Origin: an uncultured Prevotellaceae bacterium
Lineage (GTDB): Bacteria > Bacteroidota > Bacteroidia > Bacteroidales > Muribaculaceae
Reading direction: 5' to 3'
Length of the DNA: 64,000 bases
NCBI GenBank assembly: GCA_947165675.1
Contig: CAMVBJ010000013.1
Location: forward strand, 1 to 64,000
Under the pieces are notes generated by a model. It searched no databases. It was not told the DNA's origin and was given only the letters and a program-made list of their open reading frames with translations. How positions within the stretch are numbered: the first letter of the stretch is position 1; each line of letters starts with the position of its first letter. The translations under genes were made by a program, and so were the position numbers. Of this stretch, positions 43,347-52,079 are shown piece after piece.

Positions 43347-43393
43347 ATTTAGGCAATATTATTTGGAGAATTCCAGAATATTGCCTAAATTTG
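43347..43393 (+). promoter_or_regulatory. Promoter and inverted-repeat operator of the XRE-methyltransferase
   Basis: Perfect 14-bp arms at 43347-43360 and 43377-43390, spacer 16 bp. The -33 TTTG (43362-43365) lies between the arms and the -7 TAAATTTG (43386-43393) overlaps the right arm, with a 20-bp spacer. A protein bound here would occlude the promoter. Confidence 0.75.
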
Positions 43394-43421
43394 TCAGATT
43401 CTAACAAATCCAGCTACTGCA

Positions 43422-44606
43422 ATGTTATTCTCGGACAAAATCAAACAGTTGCGCATCGAGAGCGGCAAGCGACAGAGAGACCTCGCCATGGCCATCGGTG
43501 TCGATGTGCCTGCCTACAGCCGCTATGAACACGGCGAGCGTCGGCCCAAGCGTGAGCAGGTGCTCAAGTTAGCCCGCATCTTCAAGACCGACCCTGATGA
43601 ACTGGTTGCCATGTGGCTCGCCGACGAAGCCTACTCTCACATTGCCCAGGACAAGATGGCAAATCGAGCCGCCATCCTGCTTAATGCCATGTTAGGTAAC
43701 TCAGAGTCACCCCAGGCCAATGAAGCCAATGACGACACCGAGATAGCAAAGAGCCAGACGCTCACCGGAGTGACCCGCAACCTGGTATCTCGATTGGGGC
43801 GCTCGATCATGCCCCATTATGAGCAGGGCGACGCCATGGAAGTCATGCAACGCATCGAGGACGAAAGCATCGACTGTATCGTCACCACTCCACCCTACTG
43901 GCGCCGCCGTAGCCAGGGCACCGAGAGCATCACAGCACGGACCGCCGATGTATTCATCGACAACATTGTGCAGGCGATGGCCCAGGCATGGCGTGTGCTC
44001 AAGCCCCAAGGTTCACTCTGGATCAACATGGGCGATGACACGACCGACGGATTTGTTCAAGGCATTCCCTGGCGCATTGTGCTGGCCATGATGGATCAGC
44101 AGGGATGGCATCTGGTCAACGAAGTCGTGTGGAACAAGATCACGACATCACCTCAAGGTAGTCAGGACCACCTGCGCAAAGTGCATGAATTCATGTTCCA
44201 CTTGGTCAAGACCGATAACTTCTATTATAATGACGATGACCTGCGACACACGTTTGCCTTCATCGTGCGCAACGATGATAAGGGGCGCAAAAAATCTGAT
44301 AAAATCAAGGAACACTACCTACAGCCCGAGGGCGGTCATGGCTTGGTGCCTGGCGACGTGTGGACCATCGGCGTGCAGCGGTCTGGCATCGCACACTACT
44401 GTGTTGCGCCCGACACACTCTACCGCTTGCCCATTGTTGCCACCTGTCCCCGCGACGGCATCGTACTTGACCCATACTGCGGCACTGGAACGGCCTGCAA
44501 GATTGCCTACCAGATGAACCTGCGAAGCATCGGCATTGACATCAACAGCGACTACATCAAGCGGGCACGTGCCAGTGTTGAGCAGAAGCCCCTCAGTTTA
44601 TTCTAA
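43422..44606 (+). CDS. XRE-type helix-turn-helix fused to a DNA methyltransferase
   Basis: 394 aa. Residues 5-61 are an XRE/Cro helix-turn-helix (QRDLAMAIGVDVPAYSRYEHGERRP). From about 130 a class-beta amino-methyltransferase follows: catalytic motif TTPPYW (155-160) and AdoMet motif DPYCGTGTA (from 350). TPPY with this motif order fits N4-cytosine or N6-adenine methylation of DNA. No restriction gene is adjacent, so it is an orphan methylase. The fused domain and the palindromic promoter imply that the enzyme controls its own expression. Confidence 0.87.
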   Translation: MLFSDKIKQLRIESGKRQRDLAMAIGVDVPAYSRYEHGERRPKREQVLKLARIFKTDPDELVAMWLADEAYSHIAQDKMANRAAILLNAMLGNSESPQANEANDDTEIAKSQTLTGVTRNLVSRLGRSIMPHYEQGDAMEVMQRIEDESIDCIVTTPPYWRRRSQGTESITARTADVFIDNIVQAMAQAWRVLKPQGSLWINMGDDTTDGFVQGIPWRIVLAMMDQQGWHLVNEVVWNKITTSPQGSQDHLRKVHEFMFHLVKTDNFYYNDDDLRHTFAFIVRNDDKGRKKSDKIKEHYLQPEGGHGLVPGDVWTIGVQRSGIAHYCVAPDTLYRLPIVATCPRDGIVLDPYCGTGTACKIAYQMNLRSIGIDINSDYIKRARASVEQKPLSLF

Positions 44607-44638
44607 GCCATCTTAATCATTTAGACTATATTTTTTTG

Positions 44639-44646
44639 TAATTTTG
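44639..44646 (+). promoter_or_regulatory. -7 element for the ABC-F gene
   Basis: TAATTTTG, 22 bp before the ATG at 44669; the -33 is not clear. Confidence 0.45.
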
Positions 44647-44668
44647 CAGTCCAAATTACAATACAAGC

Positions 44669-46603
44669 ATGATTTCAATCCAGGGACTCAAGGTGGAGTT
44701 TGGCAGCCAGGTGCTGTTTGAAAACATCAATTATGTCATCAACAAGCGAGACAAGATAGCGCTTGTGGGCAAGAATGGAGCAGGAAAATCCACTATGCTG
44801 AAGATCATCACTGGTGAGCAACAGCCCACCAGTGGTACGGTTGCACGCCAGGCGGACATCAGCATTGGCTACCTGCCCCAGCAGATGCGACTCAAGGATG
44901 AGTTGACCGTCAAACAGGAGGCTGGTCGGGCGTTTGAACACCTGCAACAGATGGATGCCGCCATTGACCGCATGAACCAGGAACTGGCCGACCGCACCGA
45001 CTATGACAGCGAGGAATACCAGGAACTGATCGAGCGCGTGGCACAAAAGACCGAACTGCGAGCCCTGATGCAAAGCCAGAACGTCGAGGCCGAGATTGAG
45101 AAGACACTCATGGGCTTGGGATTTGAGCGTAGCGACTTCGACCGCCCGACGAGTGAGTTCAGCGGAGGCTGGCGCATGCGCATCGAGTTGGCCAAACTGC
45201 TGCTGCGACGTCCCGACGTGCTATTACTCGATGAGCCCACCAACCACCTGGACATCGAGTCCATCCAGTGGCTGGAGACCTTCTTGAAAAACCGCAATGG
45301 AGCCTTGTTGCTTGTGTCTCACGACCGTGCATTTATTGATAATGTAACCAACAGAACCATAGAAATCTCGCTGGGCAAGATCTATGATTACAAGGTGAGC
45401 TACAGCCAGTTTGTGGAACTGCGCAAGGAGCGAGTGGAACAACAGATGCGTGCTTACGAGAACCAGCAGAAACTCATCCATGACACCGAGGACTTCATCG
45501 AGAAGTTCCGCTACAAGGCCACCAAAGCCGTGCAGGTACAGAGCCGCATCAAGATGCTGGATAAGCTGGAGCGCATCGAGGTCGATGAGGTGGACAATTC
45601 ACGCATGAGGCTGAAGTTCCCGCCAGCCCCCCGCAGTGGTGACTATCCCATTATCGCCGAAGACTTGCGCAAGGACTATGGCAGCCTGAACGTGTTCCAC
45701 GACGTGACATTCACGATCAAGCGTGGCGAGAAAGTTGCCTTTGTGGGCAAGAACGGTGCTGGCAAATCCACATTAGTCAAGTGCATCATGGGCGAGATTC
45801 CCTTTGATGGCAAGTTACAGATTGGTCATAACGTCAAGATTGGCTACTTTGCTCAAAACCAGGCACAACTGCTTGATGAGAATCTGACGGTCCATGACAC
45901 CATCGACTATGTGGCCGTGGGTGATATCCGCACCCGCATCAACGATATCCTGGGAGCCTTCATGTTCGGCGGCAAGAACGCAGACAAGAAGGTCAAGGTG
46001 CTCAGCGGAGGTGAGAAGAGCCGTCTGGCAATGATACGCTTGTTGTTGCAGCCCGTCAATCTGCTCATCCTCGATGAGCCGACCAACCACCTGGACATGC
46101 CCAGCAAAGACGTGCTCAAGGAGGCTATCCAGGCCTTTGACGGCACAGTCATCGTCGTCTCACACGACCGTGACTTCCTCAACGGCATTGTGAGCAAGGT
46201 CTATGAGTTTGGCGACCATCGTGTGCGGGAGCACTTGGGCGGCATCTATGATTTCTTGCAGAAGAAGCAACTCGACTCGTTACAGCAACTCGAAGTGAAA
46301 AATTCTCCCGTCGCAACTGTCGAGACCGAAGAGCTGGAGACCGCCAGCCAAGGCAAGATAGACTATCAGCGGCAGAAAGAACGCGAGCGCCGCATCCGCC
46401 AAGCCGAGAAAAAGGTAAAGACCTTCGAGAGCAAGATTGCCGAACTGGAGCAGCAACTCGCTGACATTGAGGACAAACTCTCTACAACCACCAGCGAGAA
46501 CGTGGACATCTACTACAAGCACTCCCAAATCAGCCGCGAACTCGACGACGTCATGGCCAACTGGGAACTGGCCTGTGAGGAATTAGAGAAAGTAAAACAG
46601 TAA
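44669..46603 (+). CDS. ABC-F family ATPase (Uup/YdiF-like)
   Basis: 644 aa, two ABC domains with no membrane segment. Walker A GKNGAGKST appears twice (near 34 and 355). Signature SGGWRMRIELAKLLL and LSGGEKSRLAMIRLLL; Walker B LLLDEPTNHLD and LILDEPTNHLD. The inter-domain ABC-F linker (residues about 230-300) is helical. A C-terminal coiled coil (RQAEKKVKTFESKIAELEQQL) is as in Uup. Such proteins act on ribosomes or on DNA structures. A GNAT gene follows after 5 bp. Confidence 0.9.
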   Translation: MISIQGLKVEFGSQVLFENINYVINKRDKIALVGKNGAGKSTMLKIITGEQQPTSGTVARQADISIGYLPQQMRLKDELTVKQEAGRAFEHLQQMDAAIDRMNQELADRTDYDSEEYQELIERVAQKTELRALMQSQNVEAEIEKTLMGLGFERSDFDRPTSEFSGGWRMRIELAKLLLRRPDVLLLDEPTNHLDIESIQWLETFLKNRNGALLLVSHDRAFIDNVTNRTIEISLGKIYDYKVSYSQFVELRKERVEQQMRAYENQQKLIHDTEDFIEKFRYKATKAVQVQSRIKMLDKLERIEVDEVDNSRMRLKFPPAPRSGDYPIIAEDLRKDYGSLNVFHDVTFTIKRGEKVAFVGKNGAGKSTLVKCIMGEIPFDGKLQIGHNVKIGYFAQNQAQLLDENLTVHDTIDYVAVGDIRTRINDILGAFMFGGKNADKKVKVLSGGEKSRLAMIRLLLQPVNLLILDEPTNHLDMPSKDVLKEAIQAFDGTVIVVSHDRDFLNGIVSKVYEFGDHRVREHLGGIYDFLQKKQLDSLQQLEVKNSPVATVETEELETASQGKIDYQRQKERERRIRQAEKKVKTFESKIAELEQQLADIEDKLSTTTSENVDIYYKHSQISRELDDVMANWELACEELEKVKQ

Positions 46604-46608
46604 TCGCC

Positions 46609-47151
46609 ATGTTGAAAACAGTTGAGATCAATAGTGCCAATGCCGATAACGAGCAGTTGAGAAAGCTCTATGACGCGGCCTTCCCTATTGAGGAACGGAT
46701 ACCTTATAAGGACCTGCTTTATCTACTCAACAAGTTAAACATTGATTATACCGCCTATCTTAACGATGAAACATTTGTCGGTTTGACGATGGTACTGCAC
46801 TTGCCTCGATATAATTGGGGCTGGTACTTTGCTGTACGTGAAGAGTTGCGCTGCAAGGGGTACGGACAAGAAATCTTGACCGCACTATTAGAAAAGTACC
46901 GTGACAAGCGACCCTTCATCATCGACATCGAGTCACCCTGGCAGGCCGATGCTCCCAATCCCGAGCAACGTCAGCGCCGTCATGCCTTCTACGTGCGTAA
47001 CGGATTGAAGGACACCCCGACAAGCCGCACATTTGAGGGCATCACCTATACCATCATGACCAATAGCGATACACCGTTCACCCAACAGGACTATGACAAC
47101 ATCCTCGCCGAGCTGCGCTCGGTGTGGGAGAATATGCCCCATGAGCAATAG
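46609..47151 (+). CDS. GNAT family N-acetyltransferase
   Basis: 180 aa. The acetyl-CoA loop is FAVREELRCKGYGQEILTALLEKY (R-x-x-G-x-G as RCKGYG), and RRHAFYVRNGLKDT is typical near the C-terminus. It begins 5 bp after the ABC-F stop. Substrate unknown. Confidence 0.75.
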   Translation: MLKTVEINSANADNEQLRKLYDAAFPIEERIPYKDLLYLLNKLNIDYTAYLNDETFVGLTMVLHLPRYNWGWYFAVREELRCKGYGQEILTALLEKYRDKRPFIIDIESPWQADAPNPEQRQRRHAFYVRNGLKDTPTSRTFEGITYTIMTNSDTPFTQQDYDNILAELRSVWENMPHEQ

Positions 47152-47177
47152 CCGATAAGACTAATTAACTATTCACG

Positions 47178-47209
47178 TTTGCCCAATTCGGCGCAAACGA
47201 CTACATTTG
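47178..47209 (+). promoter_or_regulatory. Promoter of the exported protein at 47215
   Basis: TTTG at 47178-47181, 20 bp, TACATTTG at 47202-47209. The ATG follows 5 nt after the -7 box, so the mRNA is nearly leaderless. Confidence 0.75.
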
Positions 47210-47214
47210 CGGAT

Positions 47215-48177
47215 ATGAATCGGGTGATATCCATAATTATGATCATAGCTGCCCTCACTGGGGTAGCACAGGAGAATCAGGGCCTCAAACTGCATTTTGA
47301 CCAATCCAAGATCAGCCCACAGTTCACCATGCCCGAGATGCCGATGACTGTCATGCCAGCGGCCAATATCAAACCCACATTCAACGCCAATATCCCAACG
47401 GCCGCCGACCTCAAGTTAGATTTCAACACCCAGCGACTGTCTGATTCTATTGCCATCTACCAGCAGGATTGGCGCAATCATGGTCTTCCGTCACTGCCAC
47501 GCTTCAGCTATGATACCAACCCTTATAGCCACGACAGGTCATCGAGTGGAGTTATCACCCGTGTAAGCAATGGTTATCTAACGGGGGCAGGTTCCCACAC
47601 CACCTACCCCGGCTTGGGCAACACCACAAGCGCCAGTGTTGCCCTCACGATGCCGATGGGCGACCGATTGCATGTAACAGCGGGTGTAACGGGAAGCAAG
47701 TACCACTTTGACCGCAACGCATGGAACGACTACGGTGTGTTCGGCCATGCTTCATTCCGTCTCAACGAGCGCTTGTCGCTCAACGCATTCGGGCAATACT
47801 ACATCAACCAGCAGTACCACTCAGTAGCTGCCATGCCATTTCTGGGCAGCAGTTCCTATGGTGGCACACTGGGCTGGCATGCCAGCGACCATTTCTCACT
47901 CGATGTGGGTGCCCGCCGACTCTATGACCCCTACACTGGCCGGTGGCGCACGCTCCCCGTCGTCCAACCCACTGTCAACATCCTGGGCGCCCCCATCTCG
48001 TTTGATGCCGGTCCATTGATTTATCAGTTACTGGACGGTCTGTTCGGCAGTGGCAAGAATCGCAAGGACTGGGGAGACCCCCGCTATCGCCCCGTCACAG
48101 TCCCCAACGCCATTATGAACCAGCCCGGTTTCAACCCCAATAGCCCAGTACCCATTCCCGACGCCTTCCGCCACTGA
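47215..48177 (+). CDS. Hypothetical exported beta-rich protein
   Basis: 320 aa from the ATG at 47215; a longer frame from 47179 would cover the promoter. Signal peptide MNRVISIIMIIAALTGVA-QE. The middle (about 130-250) has alternating strands (SASVALTMPMGDRLHVTAGV, GHASFRLNERLSLNAFGQYY, GTLGWHASDHFSLDVGARRL), suggesting an outer-membrane barrel. The C-terminal 60 residues are Pro/Asn-rich. Not assigned to a family. Confidence 0.65.
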   Translation: MNRVISIIMIIAALTGVAQENQGLKLHFDQSKISPQFTMPEMPMTVMPAANIKPTFNANIPTAADLKLDFNTQRLSDSIAIYQQDWRNHGLPSLPRFSYDTNPYSHDRSSSGVITRVSNGYLTGAGSHTTYPGLGNTTSASVALTMPMGDRLHVTAGVTGSKYHFDRNAWNDYGVFGHASFRLNERLSLNAFGQYYINQQYHSVAAMPFLGSSSYGGTLGWHASDHFSLDVGARRLYDPYTGRWRTLPVVQPTVNILGAPISFDAGPLIYQLLDGLFGSGKNRKDWGDPRYRPVTVPNAIMNQPGFNPNSPVPIPDAFRH

Positions 48178-48215
48178 TTTCTTTTGGGTTTTTAGAGTTT
48201 TTTAGTGACATGGAT

Positions 48216-48246
48216 TTTGGCAGGTGGTAAAGTTGTTGTAATTTTG
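48216..48246 (+). promoter_or_regulatory. Promoter of the Crp-like gene
   Basis: TTTG at 48216-48219, 19 bp, TAATTTTG at 48239-48246; ATG at 48266. Confidence 0.65.
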
Positions 48247-48265
48247 CACGTTAAACCACTATTGA

Positions 48266-48967
48266 ATGGACATTAAGGGTACTATAGAGGACATTATAAG
48301 GGAAGATCTGGCCGACATCTGGTCAATCCTGAACAGCGAGGAGAAGCATCTCATCGCCGAACATTTTGTCGTTCACACCTACCGCAAGGGGCAGATCATC
48401 TATGCCGAAAAAGACGAACCTGAATTCCTGTGGGTGCTCATTAAGGGCAAGGTGAAACGTTTCAAGAATGGCATCGGTGGCAAGCAACAGATCCTGCGCC
48501 TGTACCGCCCCATTCAGTACTTCGGTTATCGTGCATGGTTTGCCCACGAACCCTACGTGGCCAGCACGATGGCCATTGAGCCATCACAGGTGGGAACCCT
48601 CCCCATGACGATTGTAAAGCAACTCATTGACGGAAACATCAAGTTGGCATGGTTTTTCCTGCACGAGTTGTCCAAGCACTTGGGCGGCAGTGAATCCAAG
48701 GTGGTCAACCTCACCCAGAAACACATCCGTGGCCGTCTGGCCGAAGCCTTGTGTATCCTGGTGGACAACTACGGCTATGAGGACGACGGGAGAACCCTCA
48801 AGATCTACATGGCGCGCGAGGACCTGGCCAACTTGTCCAACATGACTACCGCCAATGCCATCCGCACCCTCTCCACCTTCGCCCAGGAACGTATCATCAC
48901 TGTTGACGGTCGTCGCATCCGCATTGTTGACGAGCCTGCATTGCGCAACATCAGCCGATTTGGATAA
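48266..48967 (+). CDS. Crp/Fnr-family transcriptional regulator
   Basis: 233 aa. Cyclic-nucleotide-binding fold about 25-140 (RKGQIIYAEKDEPEFLWVLIKGKVKRF, QILRLYRPIQYFGYRAWF). A winged helix about 160-225 includes REDLANLSNMTTANAIRTLSTFAQE as the recognition region. The phosphate-binding Arg of true cAMP receptors is not obvious, and there is no Cys cluster as in Fnr. The ligand is unknown. DUF4924 begins 5 bp downstream. Confidence 0.83.
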   Translation: MDIKGTIEDIIREDLADIWSILNSEEKHLIAEHFVVHTYRKGQIIYAEKDEPEFLWVLIKGKVKRFKNGIGGKQQILRLYRPIQYFGYRAWFAHEPYVASTMAIEPSQVGTLPMTIVKQLIDGNIKLAWFFLHELSKHLGGSESKVVNLTQKHIRGRLAEALCILVDNYGYEDDGRTLKIYMAREDLANLSNMTTANAIRTLSTFAQERIITVDGRRIRIVDEPALRNISRFG

Positions 48968-48972
48968 ACGCT

Positions 48973-49545
48973 ATGATCATCGCACAACAGAAACGCAAAG
49001 AAAATATCGCCGAGTATCTCCTCTACCTGTGGCAGGTCGAGGACTTGCTGCGTGCTTGCAATCTGGACATCGATACCGTCGATAAAGTGGTGATTGCCCG
49101 CTATGACGTGGATGAGAAGACCCGTCACGACATCAAGGAGTGGTATGAATCTCTCATCCAGATGATGAAGATGGAAGGTGTGGTTGACAAGGGTCACATC
49201 CGCGTGTGCCACAATGTGCTTATCCGGCTGAATGACCTGCACCTGCAGTTGCTCGCCGACCAAAGCCGCTTCCCTGATTACCATGCCGACTATTACCGCA
49301 CGTTGCCACACATCGTGCAACTGCGCGCCACCCTGCCCGAGCAGGAGCGACCCAGTGAACTGGAGACGTGCTTCAACGCCCTCTATGGTGTGATGCTGCT
49401 GCACCTGCAAGGCAAGGATATTTCTCAAGATACAGCAGCCGCAATCAGTCAGATATCCCACTTCATCGGCTTGCTCGCCGCCTACTATAAGCGCGACGAG
49501 GAATCACCGCTGTTTGGCAACGATTTAATCGATATTGACAAATGA
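48973..49545 (+). CDS. DUF4924 family protein
   Basis: 190 aa, cytoplasmic, helical. Opens MIIAQQKRKENIAEYLLYLWQVEDLLRA, a signature I associate with Bacteroidota DUF4924. It sits between the Crp-like gene and rfbD, overlapping rfbD by ATGA. Function unknown. Confidence 0.75.
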   Translation: MIIAQQKRKENIAEYLLYLWQVEDLLRACNLDIDTVDKVVIARYDVDEKTRHDIKEWYESLIQMMKMEGVVDKGHIRVCHNVLIRLNDLHLQLLADQSRFPDYHADYYRTLPHIVQLRATLPEQERPSELETCFNALYGVMLLHLQGKDISQDTAAAISQISHFIGLLAAYYKRDEESPLFGNDLIDIDK

Positions 49546-50435
49546 ACACCACCAATATACTCATCACTGGCGCCAATGGCCAGTTAGGTCATGAAATGCG
49601 TAACGTGCTGTCCGAGGACCAGCGGTTTAATGCTATCTTTACCGACGTTGCGGGTGAAGACATCACCCCACTCGACATCACCGACGAGACGGCCGTTGAA
49701 CAAATGGTCGCCGACAATGCCATACAGTATATCGTCAACTGTGTTGCCTTTACCGCTGTTGATGCCGCCGAGGATGACGAGCCCACCGCATCACGCTTGA
49801 ATGCCGAGGCTGTAGGCATCCTTGCCCACGTTGCCAAGCGCCATGGCGCACGCATTGTTCACGTCTCGACCGACTATGTGTTTGACGGACAAGCCTGCAC
49901 GCCCTATACTGAAGACCATCCCACCCATCCACAATCGGTCTATGGTCTCACCAAGCTCAATGGGGAACGCCTGTTGCTTAAAACATTAGCAAATGACGCT
50001 ATCATCCTGCGCACGGCATGGCTCTATTCGCCCTATGGTAAGAACTTTGTCAAGACAATGATCACTCTGGGTCAGACCAAGCCAGCGCTCAAGGTGGTAT
50101 TCGACCAGGTTGGTTCACCCACTTGTGCCCATGACTTGGCCCAGGCTATCGTTACTGTCCTCTCCGCCGACGAGTGGCATTCTGGTATCTACCACTATAG
50201 CAACGAGGGAGTTATCTCCTGGTATGACTTCACACTCGCCATTCACCGTCTGGCCGGCATCACGACTTGTGACGTGCAACCCTGCCACAGCGACGAATTT
50301 CCTGCCAAGGCCCATCGTCCCGCTTACAGCGTGCTGGACAAGACTAAATTCAAGACAACCTATGGCGTAACAGTCCCTTACTGGCTGGACAGCCTTGAGG
50401 AGACCATCAACTCATTATTAGCTACTCACTGTTAA
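49542..50435 (+). CDS. rfbD: dTDP-4-dehydrorhamnose reductase
   Basis: 297 aa short-chain dehydrogenase. NAD(P)-binding GANGQLGHEMRNVL at the N-terminus, YIVNCVAFTAVDAAEDD, the catalytic YxxxK as VYGLTKLNGE, and ILRTAWLYSPYGKNFVKTM. It reduces dTDP-4-keto-rhamnose to dTDP-L-rhamnose for surface glycans. rfbA/B/C are not nearby. Start overlaps the DUF4924 stop. Confidence 0.92.
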   Translation: MNTTNILITGANGQLGHEMRNVLSEDQRFNAIFTDVAGEDITPLDITDETAVEQMVADNAIQYIVNCVAFTAVDAAEDDEPTASRLNAEAVGILAHVAKRHGARIVHVSTDYVFDGQACTPYTEDHPTHPQSVYGLTKLNGERLLLKTLANDAIILRTAWLYSPYGKNFVKTMITLGQTKPALKVVFDQVGSPTCAHDLAQAIVTVLSADEWHSGIYHYSNEGVISWYDFTLAIHRLAGITTCDVQPCHSDEFPAKAHRPAYSVLDKTKFKTTYGVTVPYWLDSLEETINSLLATHC

Positions 50436-50449
50436 CTATTCACTGTAAA
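50422..50449 (+). repeat. Heptamer-period array spanning rfbD end and prfC leader
   Basis: CTACTCA, CTGTTAA, CTATTCA, CTGTAAA in strict 7-bp phase. It covers the rfbD stop codon and ends 4 bp before the prfC ATG. Confidence 0.5.
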
Positions 50450-50453
50450 AAGC

Positions 50454-52031
50454 ATGTCCCTGACAACAGAAATCACCCGCCGCCGCACGTTTGCCATCAT
50501 CTCTCACCCTGATGCCGGCAAGACCACGCTCACCGAAAAGTTATTGCTCTTCGGTGGCGCTATTCATGTGGCTGGCGCCGTTAAATCCAATAAGATCAAG
50601 AAAACCGCTACCAGCGACTGGATGGAGATTGAGAAGCAAAGAGGTATCTCGGTCGCCACCTCGGTCATGGGATTTAATTATGGCGATTACAAGATAAACA
50701 TCCTCGACACGCCTGGTCACCAAGATTTTGCCGAGGACACTTACCGCACCCTCACCGCCGTCGACAGCGTCATCATTGTTGTCGATGTTGCCAAGGGCGT
50801 CGAAACCCAGACGAGGAAGTTGATGGAAGTGTGCCGCATGCGCAACACGCCCGTTATCATCTTCGTCAACAAGCTCGACCGCGAGGGGCGCGACCCATTT
50901 GACATCCTCGATGAGCTGGAGCAGGAACTGAAGATTGACGTGCGTCCACTGAGCTGGCCCATCAACATCGGTGCCCACTTCAAGGGGGTCTATAACATCT
51001 ATGAGCATAACATCAGCCTGTTCAAACCTGACAAGCAGCATGTGACCGACCGTGTCGATATCAATGACATCAACGACCCCGCCATTGACAAGGCTGTGGG
51101 CGCTGCCGATGCCGAGAAGCTACGTGCCGACATCGAACTCATCGACGGAGTCTATCCCGACTTCAACACACTTGATTATCTGGATGGCAAGGTCGCCCCA
51201 GTATTTTTCGGATCTGCACTGAACACGTTCGGTGTCAAGGAGTTGCTGGATTGTTTCGTGCGCATTGCTCCGTCACCCCGCCCCGTTGATGCCATCGAGC
51301 GCACCGTTGAGCCTGGCGAGGACAAGTTCACTGGTTTTGTGTTCAAGATTCATGCTAACATGGATCCCAACCACCGCAGCTGTATCGCCTTTGTCAAGGT
51401 GTGCTCCGGTGTGTTCCAGCGCAACGGTAACTACAAGCATGTGCGCAGTGGCAAGAGCTACCGTTTCAGTGCTCCGACAGCGTTCATGGCCCAGAAGAAG
51501 GAAATCATCGACGAGGTTTATCCTGGTGACATCGTTGGCCTGCCTGATAATGGCATCTTCAAGATCGGTGACACATTGACCGAGGGCGAAGAACTCCACT
51601 TCAAGGGACTGCCCAGTTTCTCACCCGAGATGTTCAAGTACATCGAGAACTCCGACCCGATGAAGACCAAACAACTCAACAAGGGTCTGGAACAGTTGAT
51701 GGATGAGGGCGTGGCCCAGATGTTCATCAACCAGTTCAACAACCGTAAAATCATCGGCACCGTGGGACAGTTGCAGTTTGAAGTCATCCAGTACCGCCTG
51801 CTGCACGAGTATGGTGCACAATGCCGCTGGGAACCCATCCACCTGTATAAGGCCTGCTGGATTGAGAGCGATGACGAGGAAGCGCTTGACGCCTTCAAGA
51901 AGCGCAAGCACCAGTTCATGGCACTCGATACCGAGGGGCGCGACGTGTTCCTTGCCGACTCAAACTACGTCCTGCAGATGGCCCAACAGGACTTCCCCAA
52001 AATCACCTTCCATTTCACCAGCGAATTCTAA
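50454..52031 (+). CDS. prfC: Peptide chain release factor 3
   Basis: 525 aa translation GTPase. G1 [15 protein letters not shown], the RF3-typical [23 protein letters not shown]3 [15 protein letters not shown]4 NKLDRE. Domain II/III ends with the RF3 pattern [13 protein letters not shown] and [14 protein letters not shown]. It removes RF1/RF2 from the ribosome after termination. Confidence 0.96.
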   Translation: MSLTTEITRRRTFAIISHPDAGKTTLTEKLLLFGGAIHVAGAVKSNKIKKTATSDWMEIEKQRGISVATSVMGFNYGDYKINILDTPGHQDFAEDTYRTLTAVDSVIIVVDVAKGVETQTRKLMEVCRMRNTPVIIFVNKLDREGRDPFDILDELEQELKIDVRPLSWPINIGAHFKGVYNIYEHNISLFKPDKQHVTDRVDINDINDPAIDKAVGAADAEKLRADIELIDGVYPDFNTLDYLDGKVAPVFFGSALNTFGVKELLDCFVRIAPSPRPVDAIERTVEPGEDKFTGFVFKIHANMDPNHRSCIAFVKVCSGVFQRNGNYKHVRSGKSYRFSAPTAFMAQKKEIIDEVYPGDIVGLPDNGIFKIGDTLTEGEELHFKGLPSFSPEMFKYIENSDPMKTKQLNKGLEQLMDEGVAQMFINQFNNRKIIGTVGQLQFEVIQYRLLHEYGAQCRWEPIHLYKACWIESDDEEALDAFKKRKHQFMALDTEGRDVFLADSNYVLQMAQQDFPKITFHFTSEF

Positions 52032-52079
52032 TATCGCACACAATATAATCCATAATCCACTCAATCATCAACGATAACA

